DNA of 64,000 nt from Rufibacter hautae (GTDB lineage: Bacteria > Bacteroidota > Bacteroidia > Cytophagales > Hymenobacteraceae), in assembly GCF_008271695.1 (NCBI RefSeq), contig NZ_VKKY01000001.1, positions 1 to 64,000 of the forward strand, written 5' to 3'. Positions within the stretch are counted from its first letter, which is position 1, and each line of letters starts with the position of its first letter. Positions 25,644 through 34,307 of this stretch are shown here, one piece after another. The translations under genes were made by a program, and so were the position numbers. The notes under the pieces were generated by a model, which had not been told where the DNA came from, did not search any database, and saw only the letters and a program-made list of their open reading frames with translations.

Positions 25644-25683
25644 CCCTTTTAAGCCGATTTTCATGAAAACAGCCTTAAAACAG
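25644..25683. repeat. Interspersed 39-bp palindrome, copy 11
   Basis: CCCTTTTAAGCCG left arm, centre TTTTCATGAAAA, right arm CAGCCTTAAAACAG. It lies between the respiratory cluster end and the kinase promoter region. Confidence 0.7.
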
Positions 25684-25744
25684 GATTATTCATTGGGGAT
25701 AGAGGAGAAAGAATTCAGCAGAAGAAGGTAATAGAAGCTACTGC

Positions 25745-26131
25745 TTATTGCTGCCGGTACTTAGGGTCAAAGGAGACACTTCCAAAAAAGTAGAGCATCA
25801 TGACCCTTGCGTACCTGAAGAGAAAGGGCGTAAAAACCAGGATGGTCCCAGCAACGGTAGTAAGATAAACCCAAGTGGGTGGGTCGTTGGCCAGAAAGTA
25901 AAGTGAAATACCCACCAAAAAGACAATCACTACCGAGAGGCCGTAGCTCATGTACATGGCACCCCAGTAAAAGCCCAATTCAACTTCATACCGGAAGCCG
26001 CACACCGGGCACTTCTCCGGCATCTGGTCAAATTTACCAAGATTCAGCGCCGAGTGGGAGAACATGGGTCCTTGATGGCATCGGGGACATTTCATCTCCA
26101 GCCCAGCCTGCAGGTGCTCCCAAGCGCTCAC
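25745..26131 (-). CDS. DUF983 membrane protein
   Basis: 128 residues. Two CxxC pairs (MKCPRCHQG and EKCPVCGFR) form a small zinc-ribbon-like cytoplasmic domain, followed by two hydrophobic spans with a GFYWGAMYMSYG signature. DUF983 proteins are commonly found with oxidase genes but have no agreed function. The start is GTG at 26131, sharing a base with the stop of the gene upstream (TAGTG). It is the last gene of the respiratory supercluster. Confidence 0.82.
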   Translation of the reverse strand: MSAWEHLQAGLEMKCPRCHQGPMFSHSALNLGKFDQMPEKCPVCGFRYEVELGFYWGAMYMSYGLSVVIVFLVGISLYFLANDPPTWVYLTTVAGTILVFTPFLFRYARVMMLYFFGSVSFDPKYRQQ

Positions 26132-26373
26132 TATTTCTTCTTGCTGTACTTATACCAGAAAAAGCCTACGCAACCAGCAATCACATAAGGGATAGCCATG
26201 AGGTAAAGAATGCCCTTGTTCAAACCATTGGCAATACTGTCCCCAGACTCATTGTTGGAAGACTCCACCGAGGCCGTACACATAGCACATTGTGCCTGTA
26301 CCGGTGCCGCCTGGAAGGTTAAAAGCACCACCAAGAAAAGACTTCCCAACCAAAATGCAAGTTTCTTTTTCAT
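26131..26373 (-). CDS. Small periplasmic-facing CxxC membrane protein
   Basis: 80 residues from the ATG at 26373 (a GTG seven codons upstream is less likely). A signal peptide is followed directly by QCAMCTASVESS, giving a CxxC pair (Cys29/Cys32) at the mature N-terminus. A C-terminal span GILYLMAIPYVIAGCVGF and a basic tail KYSKKK complete it. I do not know a named family. Its place between DUF420 and DUF983 in an oxidase cluster suggests a role in copper delivery or thiol chemistry during oxidase assembly, which is inference. Confidence 0.75.
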   Translation of the reverse strand: MKKKLAFWLGSLFLVVLLTFQAAPVQAQCAMCTASVESSNNESGDSIANGLNKGILYLMAIPYVIAGCVGFFWYKYSKKK

Positions 26374-26424
26374 CTCTATCAACCTATCTCTCACTTATAT
26401 GAACACCTTTGCCGCGGTAAAGTT

Positions 26425-26973
26425 TCAACTGTAATACGGCGAAATCATTACATAAACCACTACTCCGGTAATAGCCACATACAGCCACAACGGAAAAGTC
26501 CAGCGGGAAACCTTGCGGTGACGCACATACTGCTCAGACAAGGCAAAGTAAACCGAAAGTAGCACCAAAGGCACGATCACCGCCGCTAACACAATGTGGG
26601 TAATAAGGATGAAGTAATACACCATTTTCAAGGTTCCCTCACCACCGTAAGACGTAGGTGCCGCCTGGTAATGGTAGATCACATAAGAAACCAGGAACAC
26701 CACGGAAAGCATGAAAGCCGAAACCATGGCAAAACGGTGCAGTCGGCGGTTTTGCTTTTTGATCTGGTAATAGCCTATGATCAGGGCAAGGGCGGTAAGG
26801 GAATTAAGGACCGCGTGCAACTGGGGCAGAAAGGAAACGTCCAGGTCTCCCAACTTACCAGACTGCGGCATAAACATCAGGAAGGCTACCAACAGCGGAA
26901 CCACAACGGAAAGAACGGAGATGATTATCAGGTAGCGGGTATCGTTAGGGTTACCCAAGGTTTTATTTTCCAT
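26425..26973 (-). CDS. DUF420 membrane protein, oxidase-associated
   Basis: 182 residues with five hydrophobic spans. Conserved histidines are seen in LPQLHAVLNS, RLHRFAM and ITHIVLAA, matching DUF420 (related to the CtaM/YozB group needed for haem-A oxidase maturation in Firmicutes). It overlaps the Sco-like gene by 11 bp. Probable role is haem or copper insertion in the aa3 oxidase encoded upstream. Confidence 0.85.
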   Translation of the reverse strand: MENKTLGNPNDTRYLIIISVLSVVVPLLVAFLMFMPQSGKLGDLDVSFLPQLHAVLNSLTALALIIGYYQIKKQNRRLHRFAMVSAFMLSVVFLVSYVIYHYQAAPTSYGGEGTLKMVYYFILITHIVLAAVIVPLVLLSVYFALSEQYVRHRKVSRWTFPLWLYVAITGVVVYVMISPYYS

Positions 26974-27643
26974 TTTCTAGGTTGTACTCAGAAAGGAGCA
27001 CGTTTATTTCGGTAATCAATCGGTCTACATCGGCAGCATCTGTGCCGTCATAGATTCCCCTCACATGCTTCTCTTTGTCTACCAGGAAGAATTTAGTGAT
27101 AGGCTCTTCCATAACGTTTTTAGCAGCGGAATCTTGCGAAGAAGTTAACCGGAAACCGTTTCGGACTAATGCCTTGATCTGTTCTTCCTGGCCGGTAAGA
27201 AAAATCCATTTCTCCGGATTAGCCTTAAAGCTGGAAGCATATTCTTTCAGGTCAGCCGGGCTGTCCTCTTCCGGCTTCTGAGAATAAGAAACAATTCTTA
27301 CATCTGGTCTTAACCTGAAGGCATCCTGAACTCTGGAGAGTTGGGTGCTCATCTGTTTGCAGGGCCCTTGGCAAGAAGTAGAAAAGAAGTTTGCGACGTA
27401 GATCTTTCCTTCCAGGTCTTTCTGGGAAAAGGAAGCACCGCTTTGGGAGGTGAGTTGGAAATCTGGTACCCGGTAGTACGTGGTATCATAGCGCCACTGC
27501 CCCTCTACCATGGTAGAATCTACAGTAGCCGGAAAATAAGTTCGGAGTGAAAATCTATTCACTCCGAACATTTTAAGGAATAAAAACACTAGTACGGGTA
27601 CCAGCAGAAGGGTACCCAATACCAGGGCTTTTTTTGGACTCAT
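26963..27643 (-). CDS. Sco1/SenC-like copper chaperone with an altered metal site
   Basis: 226 residues: an N-terminal membrane anchor (about 7-25) and a thioredoxin-fold domain. The CxxxC motif is present as CQGPC (Cys91, Cys95). In Sco proteins the third copper ligand is a His eight residues before the conserved VD of the late strand; here that position is Pro181 (EEPITKFFLVD). Loss of that His suggests it may act as a thiol reductase rather than a copper carrier, or that copper binding is different. It starts with TAATG overlap after subunit IV. Confidence 0.88.
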   Translation of the reverse strand: MSPKKALVLGTLLLVPVLVFLFLKMFGVNRFSLRTYFPATVDSTMVEGQWRYDTTYYRVPDFQLTSQSGASFSQKDLEGKIYVANFFSTSCQGPCKQMSTQLSRVQDAFRLRPDVRIVSYSQKPEEDSPADLKEYASSFKANPEKWIFLTGQEEQIKALVRNGFRLTSSQDSAAKNVMEEPITKFFLVDKEKHVRGIYDGTDAADVDRLITEINVLLSEYNLENGK

Positions 27644-27990
27644 TAGTTAAAGTAATTGAAAACAGACTCTCCGTAGAAAGTACCTTCTACCAGTAGGGCT
27701 ACCAATAACCAAACCAGTAATACGGTAGGCACCAGAACTGCCCAGATCAGCCCTTTGGTCTCATGCTTTAAGTGCATGAATTCCCCTACAATGTAAAATG
27801 CCTTGAACAAGGTAAGTCCTATGAAGATTGCGTTACGCAACGTACCTGCATCCATCATGAAAGCGAAGGCAAATTCAACTGCGGTGATCGCAACAAGAAT
27901 GAAGAAAGTCTTCCAGATAACTTTAGTCTGCGCTTTTGGAATTTCGCCAGTGTGAGCAAACTCGTCGGTATGGTGTGAATGCGATGCCAT
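27643..27990 (-). CDS. Cytochrome c oxidase subunit IV (prokaryotic type)
   Basis: 115 residues with three membrane spans and a His-rich N-terminus (SHSHHTDEF). The KAFYIVGEFMHLKHE segment is typical of the small CyoD/CtaF-like subunit. It is an accessory subunit of the haem-copper oxidase and is located directly after the subunit III genes. Confidence 0.88.
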   Translation of the reverse strand: MASHSHHTDEFAHTGEIPKAQTKVIWKTFFILVAITAVEFAFAFMMDAGTLRNAIFIGLTLFKAFYIVGEFMHLKHETKGLIWAVLVPTVLLVWLLVALLVEGTFYGESVFNYFN

Positions 27991-28018
27991 GTCTATTCAG
28001 TTTTAATCAATTCAACAA

Positions 28019-28765
28019 TTATACTAAGTAGAAGAAGGTGAATACAAACACCCAAACCAAGTCTACAAAGTGCCAGTAAAGACCTACTTTCTCAACCATT
28101 TCGTAGTGTCCTCTTCTGTGGTACACGCCATTTACGGTGTTGAAGAAAATGAGGATCAACAATACCACTCCAGAGAATACGTGGGTTCCGTGGAAACCGG
28201 TAATGAAGAAGAACAGGTCAGCAAACAAGGGTGGTCCGTACTGGTTCACAATAAGGTTGGCGCCATGAATCACACTACCATCAGCCAGTTTCATGCCTTC
28301 CTCTGTTCCAGCGATAAAGTGCGACCACTCCCAAGCCTGGCAACCCAAGAACATGGAACCAAAAAGGATGGTCCACAACAACCATTTCTGCACATCATTT
28401 TTGTCCATTCTATGACCTGCTTCCACAGCTAATACCATGGTTACAGAAGAAAGAATCAGGATCATGGTCATCAAGGCTACGAAAGCCAATGGCCAGTCTA
28501 CCCCATGGAAACCAGGAAATGCATTGAAAACTTTATCTGGAATTGGCCACCACTGGGTTGAGAAATTGAAAGCTTCTGGTGTTCCTTCATAGGCTTGGTG
28601 CCGATGACGAGCCAGTCCATAGGTGGTTAAGAAAGCAGCAAAGGTGAAGGCATCTGATAAGAGGAAAAACCACATCATCAGTTTACCATAACTTACCTTG
28701 AAAGGCTCGTTCCCTCCATCCCAGGTGCCAGTGTTAGGCTGCTCAAAGGTTGTTGTTTGCGACAT
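28019..28765 (-). CDS. ctaE: Cytochrome c oxidase subunit III
   Basis: 248 residues. Seven-span-like profile with a long insertion; conserved FFLLSDAFTFAAF, GCQAWEW and ITGFHGTHVFSGV segments, ending WHFVDLVWVFVFTFFYLV. The terminal WHFVD motif is a subunit III hallmark. A second, shorter subunit III gene lies 16 bp upstream. Confidence 0.93.
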   Translation of the reverse strand: MSQTTTFEQPNTGTWDGGNEPFKVSYGKLMMWFFLLSDAFTFAAFLTTYGLARHRHQAYEGTPEAFNFSTQWWPIPDKVFNAFPGFHGVDWPLAFVALMTMILILSSVTMVLAVEAGHRMDKNDVQKWLLWTILFGSMFLGCQAWEWSHFIAGTEEGMKLADGSVIHGANLIVNQYGPPLFADLFFFITGFHGTHVFSGVVLLILIFFNTVNGVYHRRGHYEMVEKVGLYWHFVDLVWVFVFTFFYLV

Positions 28766-28781
28766 ATGTGTTACAGAATTA

Positions 28782-29363
28782 TTAATGGTTCAAAACTAGG
28801 AATACGTATAAGTAGATCCAGAGAGCGCCTAAGAAGTGCCAATAAATGGTGCACAACTCAATACGGTTCAGGTTTCTGGAATGTACTTTGTACTTGAGTG
28901 CCGAAATTACTACAATAATTAGAAAAATTAACCCCGTGATCAGGTGAAATGCGTGAACACCGGTTAATACATACAGAAAAGAGCCAGAAGGGTTAGAAGT
29001 GCTTCCGCCAAAGTAGACATTATTGCGCACTAACTCTCCCCAACCTTGCCACTGCCCAATCAAGAAAGCGGTACCCGCCACAATAGTGAGCAACAAGGCA
29101 ATTTTTAGGTTCTTCAGGTTATCCTTCTTAGCTGACGCATAGGCCCACTGCATGAAGATACTGCTCAGGATAAGCACTACCGTATTGATAATCAGTACAG
29201 CCGGGAGGTCAAATTCCAGCCAGTTTCCTTCTTCCCGGCGCACAATGTAGGCACTGGTAAAAGCCGCAAACATCATGACAATGCTTACGATCAATAGAAT
29301 AAGCATGAACTTCAACGGGTTTACCCGCCGTTGCTCTGCCTGTAATTCTGGATTCATTATCAT
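28782..29363 (-). CDS. Second haem-copper oxidase subunit III
   Basis: 193 residues with five spans: FTSAYIVRREEGNW near the N-terminus, TGVHAFHLITGL in the middle and a terminal YWHFLGALWIYLYVFL. This is the shorter cytochrome o/caa3-type subunit III. The pair of unequal subunit III genes is usual in Bacteroidota oxidase clusters. Two ATGs two codons apart are possible starts. Confidence 0.9.
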   Translation of the reverse strand: MIMNPELQAEQRRVNPLKFMLILLIVSIVMMFAAFTSAYIVRREEGNWLEFDLPAVLIINTVVLILSSIFMQWAYASAKKDNLKNLKIALLLTIVAGTAFLIGQWQGWGELVRNNVYFGGSTSNPSGSFLYVLTGVHAFHLITGLIFLIIVVISALKYKVHSRNLNRIELCTIYWHFLGALWIYLYVFLVLNH

Positions 29364-29374
29364 TACTTACTCTT

Positions 29375-30271
29375 TTATAAGCTATCTACCACAAAAGCAA
29401 TCTGCACAATTGGCAAGTATAGGAACGAACCAAACATGATGTTCATGGCTGCCCTTTTAGAGCAGGTATGCATGAGATAGAAAGTCTGCATTAAAAACAA
29501 AACACCACATACAACCGCAATGAAAGCGGAGGTTTTCCCTGCCATTCCAAACTGCATGGGCAATAACCCTAGTGGAATAAGCAGTAACGTATAGATCATA
29601 ATCTGAATGGCTGTCTTCAGGTTCTTACCTCCTGCCATTGGCAGCATCTTGAAACCAGCTTTCTTGTAATCGTCATCCAGCACCCAGGCGATGGCCCAGA
29701 AATGCGGGAATTGCCAGATAAATTGAATGCCAAATAGAATCCAAGCCTCTACTCCTATGTATCCGGTGGCAGCTACCCATCCGATCAAAGGAGGTAAACC
29801 ACCGGGTATGGCTCCTACAAACACGCAAATGGGAGAAATTCTCTTTAATGGTGTATAGAAGAACCCATACAAAAGTAAGGACAGGAAAGACAAAGCCGCT
29901 GCCAGCCAATTGAAATAGAATCCTAATAATCCCACTCCGGCCAGACAAAGCAGAACGCAGAAGAAAATGGCCTCCTGCACTGACAGCACGCCAGTAGGAA
30001 GTGGGCGTTTGGCGGTTCTCTTCATCATCTTGTCCAAATCTTTTTCCAAGACTTGGTTAATGATGTTGGCGGAACCTGTTACTAATAAACCACCAAGCAT
30101 CACCAAGGCAGTATCAACCCAGGAAGCGTTTGGCTTTCCTAAAAGGAAACCAATTGCACTGGAGAAAGCTACCGTGGCTGAAAGCCGGAACTTTAAAAGC
30201 TGAAAATAAGCGGTTGCTTTACTCATGGCCGATGATGTCTGGGCACTGGATGTTACGTCTTGTACGTACAT
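29375..30271 (-). CDS. ctaB: Protohaem IX farnesyltransferase (haem O synthase)
   Basis: UbiA-superfamily membrane enzyme that adds farnesyl to protohaem, giving haem O. 298 residues with about nine spans. The prenyl-diphosphate motif is NIINQVLEKDLDKMMKRT and the second conserved loop is DDDYKKAGFKMLP. It lies just downstream of ctaA, and both products are needed for haem A. Confidence 0.94.
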   Translation of the reverse strand: MYVQDVTSSAQTSSAMSKATAYFQLLKFRLSATVAFSSAIGFLLGKPNASWVDTALVMLGGLLVTGSANIINQVLEKDLDKMMKRTAKRPLPTGVLSVQEAIFFCVLLCLAGVGLLGFYFNWLAAALSFLSLLLYGFFYTPLKRISPICVFVGAIPGGLPPLIGWVAATGYIGVEAWILFGIQFIWQFPHFWAIAWVLDDDYKKAGFKMLPMAGGKNLKTAIQIMIYTLLLIPLGLLPMQFGMAGKTSAFIAVVCGVLFLMQTFYLMHTCSKRAAMNIMFGSFLYLPIVQIAFVVDSL

Positions 30272-30279
30272 AAACGTGT

Positions 30280-31356
30280 TTATGCCACCAATTCGGGTGA
30301 AGGTTGATTTGGTTTGTGTGCGTAATAATAAATCATGAGCAGCAGAAACTGCAGCCCGAACAATAAAGTCCCAAAGAGCAAATGAAGCGGTTGCGCCATT
30401 GCTGGCAGCGCCAGATAAGCAAGGATAATTCCTAACAAGATTTCCGCTGCAATCACCACCAGAATAGACGTGGCTATGAACACTAAATTCTTATTACCTA
30501 ACCTTTTCATGAAGATGTAGAGTGCCACATTCATGACCACCAGTAAAATTGAAAGTGACCGGTGCACATAAAACTGCGTTCCAAGTCTTTCAATCCAGGT
30601 TTCTCTACCCAGGTTGTTAGCTCCAAATGCCACCAAATCTACTTGTTCTCTTACTTGTGTCCCTATAATTACCTGAAAGAAGGTAAGCAGCAGCACACCT
30701 ACCAGCAAGAACCTCACCTTACCAGAAGGAATGGCAAAATTTGCAAGTAGTTTTACTCTATCTACCCGGATCACAATGTATATTAAAACGGCTACCATCA
30801 CCAAAGCCAAGGCCATGTGTAAGGTGACCATCTCAGGTAGAAGATTGGTGGAAACCACAAGGGAACCAAGCCAAGCCTGAAAAACAACCAGGAATAAAGA
30901 GGCCACTGAACCCCAGAAGATCTTAGGATCTCTTTTCACAAAAGGAAAAGAGTAAAGAACTGTTAATACAATCAAAAGCCCTATTACCACTCCAACCAAT
31001 CTGTTCACATATTCAATCCACGTTTTGGTGGCGTTGAATTCCGTTTCAATGTATTGAGACGGATGTGCGAAAATCTCCTGGGCCACTTCGGTAAAACCAA
31101 ATCCTTGCAGAACCCGGCCAATGCGTTCGTTCTTCTGGATTCGCTTTTCTTTATACACCTCCAGGTAATCTGAAGGTAACTGCTCTAAACTAGTGGGGGG
31201 GACCCACGATCCGAAACACTTCGGCCAGTCTGGACAACCCATCCCGGAACCCGTGCTACGAACGATCCCCCCTACTAAGATTAAAATATAGACAGAAGCA
31301 ATAGTGAGTACTCCTATGCGCTTAAACCTTTTAATAATAAAAGATTCGTCCTTCAT
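30280..31356 (-). CDS. ctaA: Haem A synthase (COX15/CtaA)
   Basis: Oxidises the haem O methyl group to the formyl of haem A. 358 residues with eight spans. The extracytoplasmic cysteine pair is in GMGCPDWPKCFG. The segment WIEYVNRLVG carries Asn where Bacillus-type enzymes have a haem-ligand His; later segments VTLHMALALV and YVHRSLSILL keep His. The N-type may be the normal Bacteroidota variant. Seven bases separate its ATG from the end of ctaD. Confidence 0.93.
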   Translation of the reverse strand: MKDESFIIKRFKRIGVLTIASVYILILVGGIVRSTGSGMGCPDWPKCFGSWVPPTSLEQLPSDYLEVYKEKRIQKNERIGRVLQGFGFTEVAQEIFAHPSQYIETEFNATKTWIEYVNRLVGVVIGLLIVLTVLYSFPFVKRDPKIFWGSVASLFLVVFQAWLGSLVVSTNLLPEMVTLHMALALVMVAVLIYIVIRVDRVKLLANFAIPSGKVRFLLVGVLLLTFFQVIIGTQVREQVDLVAFGANNLGRETWIERLGTQFYVHRSLSILLVVMNVALYIFMKRLGNKNLVFIATSILVVIAAEILLGIILAYLALPAMAQPLHLLFGTLLFGLQFLLLMIYYYAHKPNQPSPELVA

Positions 31357-31362
31357 TAGTTG

Positions 31363-33195
31363 CTATTCAGTGTCTCTCTCGTGCGGCAGGTTTGAAGACT
31401 GCGTCTGAGAGAAAGGTACGTTTTGTGGGATGAAGTCCTCAGGCGCACCTGGCTTGCTATAGTCATATGGCCATCTGTAAACCACTGGAAGCGGGCCTGG
31501 CCAGTTGCCGTGACCTGGGTTAACTGGAGTAGTCCACTCCAAGGTGTTTGACTTCCATGGGTTCTCAGTGGCTCTTCTTCCTCTAAAGATGCTATAGATG
31601 AAGTTGAACAAAAACAAGAACTGGGCAGCGAAAGCTACAATAGCTGCAATGGTAATGAAGGTATTCATATCCATGAACTTATTGAAGGTCTCAAAACCAG
31701 TCCAGGTGTAGTATCTTCTTGGGAAACCAGCAATACCAATGTAGTGCATCGGCATGAAGATAAGGTACACGCAAGCAAAGGTGATCCAGAAGTGCAGGTA
31801 GCCAAGTTTCTCCTCCATCATGCGGCCAAACATCTTAGGGAACCAGTGGTATACCCCGGCATACATCCCGAAGAAAGCGGCACTACCCATTACCAAGTGG
31901 AAGTGAGCCACTACAAAGTAAGTATCGTGCAATTGGATATCCAAAGCAGAGTTACCCAAGATAATACCCGTTACCCCACCAGAAATAAAGAGGGACACGA
32001 AAGCCACAGAGAACAACATGGCAGTAGTGAAGTTGATATTACCTCTCCACAGGGTTGCAATCCAGTTGAACACTTTCACTGCAGAAGGTACCGCAATAAT
32101 CAAAGTCAAGAACATGAATACGGAACCAAGGAATGGATTCATTCCGGAAACGAACATGTGGTGTGCCCATACTACGAAGGAAAGCAACGCGATACCCAAC
32201 ATTGAACCAATCATAGCACGATACCCGAAAATTGGCTTACGTGAGTTGGTGGCAATGATTTCAGAAACAATACCAAATGTTGGTAGAATTACGATGTATA
32301 CCTCTGGGTGACCTAAGAACCAGAACAAGTGCTGGAACAATACTGGGCTACCACCTGTGTGGGTCAAAGCCTCACCTGCTACATAGATATCAGACAAGAA
32401 GAAGCTTGTACCAAACGAGCGGTCAAAGATCAGCAGCAATGCTGCAGAGAAAAGAACCGGGAATGCTAACAAACCTAACACAGCAGTAAGGAAGAAAGCC
32501 CAGATAGTCAAAGGAAGCTTAGTCATGGACAAGCCACGGGTACGCATGTTGATTACAGTAGTAATGTAGTTTACCCCACCCAATAACTGAGAAACGATAA
32601 ACAAGGCCATACTCACCAACCACATGGTCATACCAGCACCTGAACCAGAGATTGCTTGAGGCAAGGCACTAAGAGGAGGATAAACTGTCCAACCACCAGC
32701 GGCAGGTCCAGTCTCTAGGAACAAAGAGTAGAACATGATCACACTGGCTAAGAAGAAGAACCAGAAAGATAACATGTTCATGAAACCAGAGGCCATATCA
32801 CGGGCTCCAATCTGAAGTGGAATCAAGAAGTTACTGAACGTTCCAGAAAGACCAGCTGTCAGTACAAAGAACACCATAATGGTACCGTGCATGGTCACCA
32901 AGGCAAGGTAGAACTCTGGGTTAAGTTTACCACCATCTACCCACTTACCCAGAATAGGTTCTAGGAAAGTAAAGGTAGCTTCCGGGAAACCTAACTGCAT
33001 CCGGAATAAACTGGAGAGAAGACCTCCAATCACAGCCCAGAAGATACCAGCGAACAGGAACTGCTTCGCGATAACCTTATGGTCCTGGCTGAAGATGTAC
33101 TTCTCTATGAAACTCTGATCATGGTCATGGTCATCATGATGATCATCGTGCCCTAAGTGCACATCTTTATGTAATGAAATATCCGTACTAGACAT
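31363..33195 (-). CDS. ctaD: Cytochrome c oxidase subunit I
   Basis: Catalytic subunit reducing O2 at the haem a3-CuB site and pumping protons. 610 residues with at least 12 spans. CuB and cross-linked Tyr motif GHPEVYIVILP, VVWAHHMFVSG, and the haem-ligand segment VVAHFHLVMGS are intact, consistent with an A-type oxidase. A His/Asp-rich N-terminal tail (HDDHHDDHDHD) could sequester metal. Confidence 0.97.
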   Translation of the reverse strand: MSSTDISLHKDVHLGHDDHHDDHDHDQSFIEKYIFSQDHKVIAKQFLFAGIFWAVIGGLLSSLFRMQLGFPEATFTFLEPILGKWVDGGKLNPEFYLALVTMHGTIMVFFVLTAGLSGTFSNFLIPLQIGARDMASGFMNMLSFWFFFLASVIMFYSLFLETGPAAGGWTVYPPLSALPQAISGSGAGMTMWLVSMALFIVSQLLGGVNYITTVINMRTRGLSMTKLPLTIWAFFLTAVLGLLAFPVLFSAALLLIFDRSFGTSFFLSDIYVAGEALTHTGGSPVLFQHLFWFLGHPEVYIVILPTFGIVSEIIATNSRKPIFGYRAMIGSMLGIALLSFVVWAHHMFVSGMNPFLGSVFMFLTLIIAVPSAVKVFNWIATLWRGNINFTTAMLFSVAFVSLFISGGVTGIILGNSALDIQLHDTYFVVAHFHLVMGSAAFFGMYAGVYHWFPKMFGRMMEEKLGYLHFWITFACVYLIFMPMHYIGIAGFPRRYYTWTGFETFNKFMDMNTFITIAAIVAFAAQFLFLFNFIYSIFRGRRATENPWKSNTLEWTTPVNPGHGNWPGPLPVVYRWPYDYSKPGAPEDFIPQNVPFSQTQSSNLPHERDTE

Positions 33196-33218
33196 ACAAT
33201 ACTGTTAAAAAAGTATAA

Positions 33219-34283
33219 CTATTGTTTTGATGCAGTTGCTCCGGCACCTGCGGCTCCAGAAGTAGAATTAAGCGCTACAGCAGCAGTACTGTCAGCAGGA
33301 GCTGCTTGCAACTGCGTACTGAAGGTCTTTTGCTGTTGGGCAGCCACCCACTTCTGATATTCTTCAGGCTCATCTACGATCATGGTCATTTTCATGGCAA
33401 AGTGACCGCGTCCACATACCTCTGTACAGGCTAGCTCATACTGGAAGTTTGCATTTCCAGTCTCGGATTGCATCTCAGAAGTGGTTTTGGTTGGGATAAA
33501 CCAGAATGAAGTCGGCATCCCTGGCACAGCATCCATCTTCACCCGGAAGTGAGGAAGGAACACACTGTGGATTACGTCTCTTGCTCTGATCTTCAGGAGA
33601 ACCGGAACGCCTTTTGGAACGTGGAAGGCACTCGGCTCAGCAGGGAAATCATCCTGAGCATTCTTGTCATTCAAGTCAATTCCAAACTCGTTTGTGGCAT
33701 CAATCAAGGTGTGCTTCACATGACCCAGTTTGTTGTCTGCACCAGGGTAACGGATAAGCCAGTTAAACTGCTTACCCATCACTTCTACTACTACCGCGTT
33801 ATCTGGAGCTGGGCTGGTGATCTTAGCCCAGGTCTTCCATCCTGAAAATACGAGGAGAGCCATTACCACGGCAGGAATCACTGTCCAGATGATCTCAATT
33901 TTGTTATTGTGAGGATAGTAGTAAGCCCGTTTGCCTTCTTTATGCTGATACTTATAAGAGTATACGAACAGTAAGATGTGGGTCAGAACAAATACAAATC
34001 CAATGATGGCCATGGTAAGCCAGAACATGCTGTCAATGGCGATGCCGTGCTCAGAGGCGAGCGGCAAAGTCATCTCTTCTTTAGAAGAAGCAAAGGACCA
34101 CACAAAAAGGGCACCCATAACCACAAGGAAGGCCAGGAAAAGACCGGCATTCACTTTGTTGCTTGTACCTATATCACGTCTGTAGCTTCCTTTAAAGATT
34201 GAAGCCAATACCTGAATTTTGAATAAAAGGTAAAGGGTGACTAGTAAAAGGAGGATTGATAGTGCTACTGCAATTGTAATCAT
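33219..34283 (-). CDS. ctaC: Cytochrome c oxidase subunit II
   Basis: Carries the binuclear CuA centre that accepts electrons. 354 residues: an N-terminal span, a second unusual span pair (about 50-120), then the cupredoxin domain with CuA ligands in CTEVCGRGHFAMKM. The C-terminus is Ala/Thr-rich and has no cytochrome c domain, so electrons must come from a separate or neighbouring cytochrome such as ActE or ActA. Confidence 0.95.
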   Translation of the reverse strand: MITIAVALSILLLLVTLYLLFKIQVLASIFKGSYRRDIGTSNKVNAGLFLAFLVVMGALFVWSFASSKEEMTLPLASEHGIAIDSMFWLTMAIIGFVFVLTHILLFVYSYKYQHKEGKRAYYYPHNNKIEIIWTVIPAVVMALLVFSGWKTWAKITSPAPDNAVVVEVMGKQFNWLIRYPGADNKLGHVKHTLIDATNEFGIDLNDKNAQDDFPAEPSAFHVPKGVPVLLKIRARDVIHSVFLPHFRVKMDAVPGMPTSFWFIPTKTTSEMQSETGNANFQYELACTEVCGRGHFAMKMTMIVDEPEEYQKWVAAQQQKTFSTQLQAAPADSTAAVALNSTSGAAGAGATASKQ

Positions 34284-34307
34284 TATCCGTGTCTTTAAAA
34301 TTAAGTC

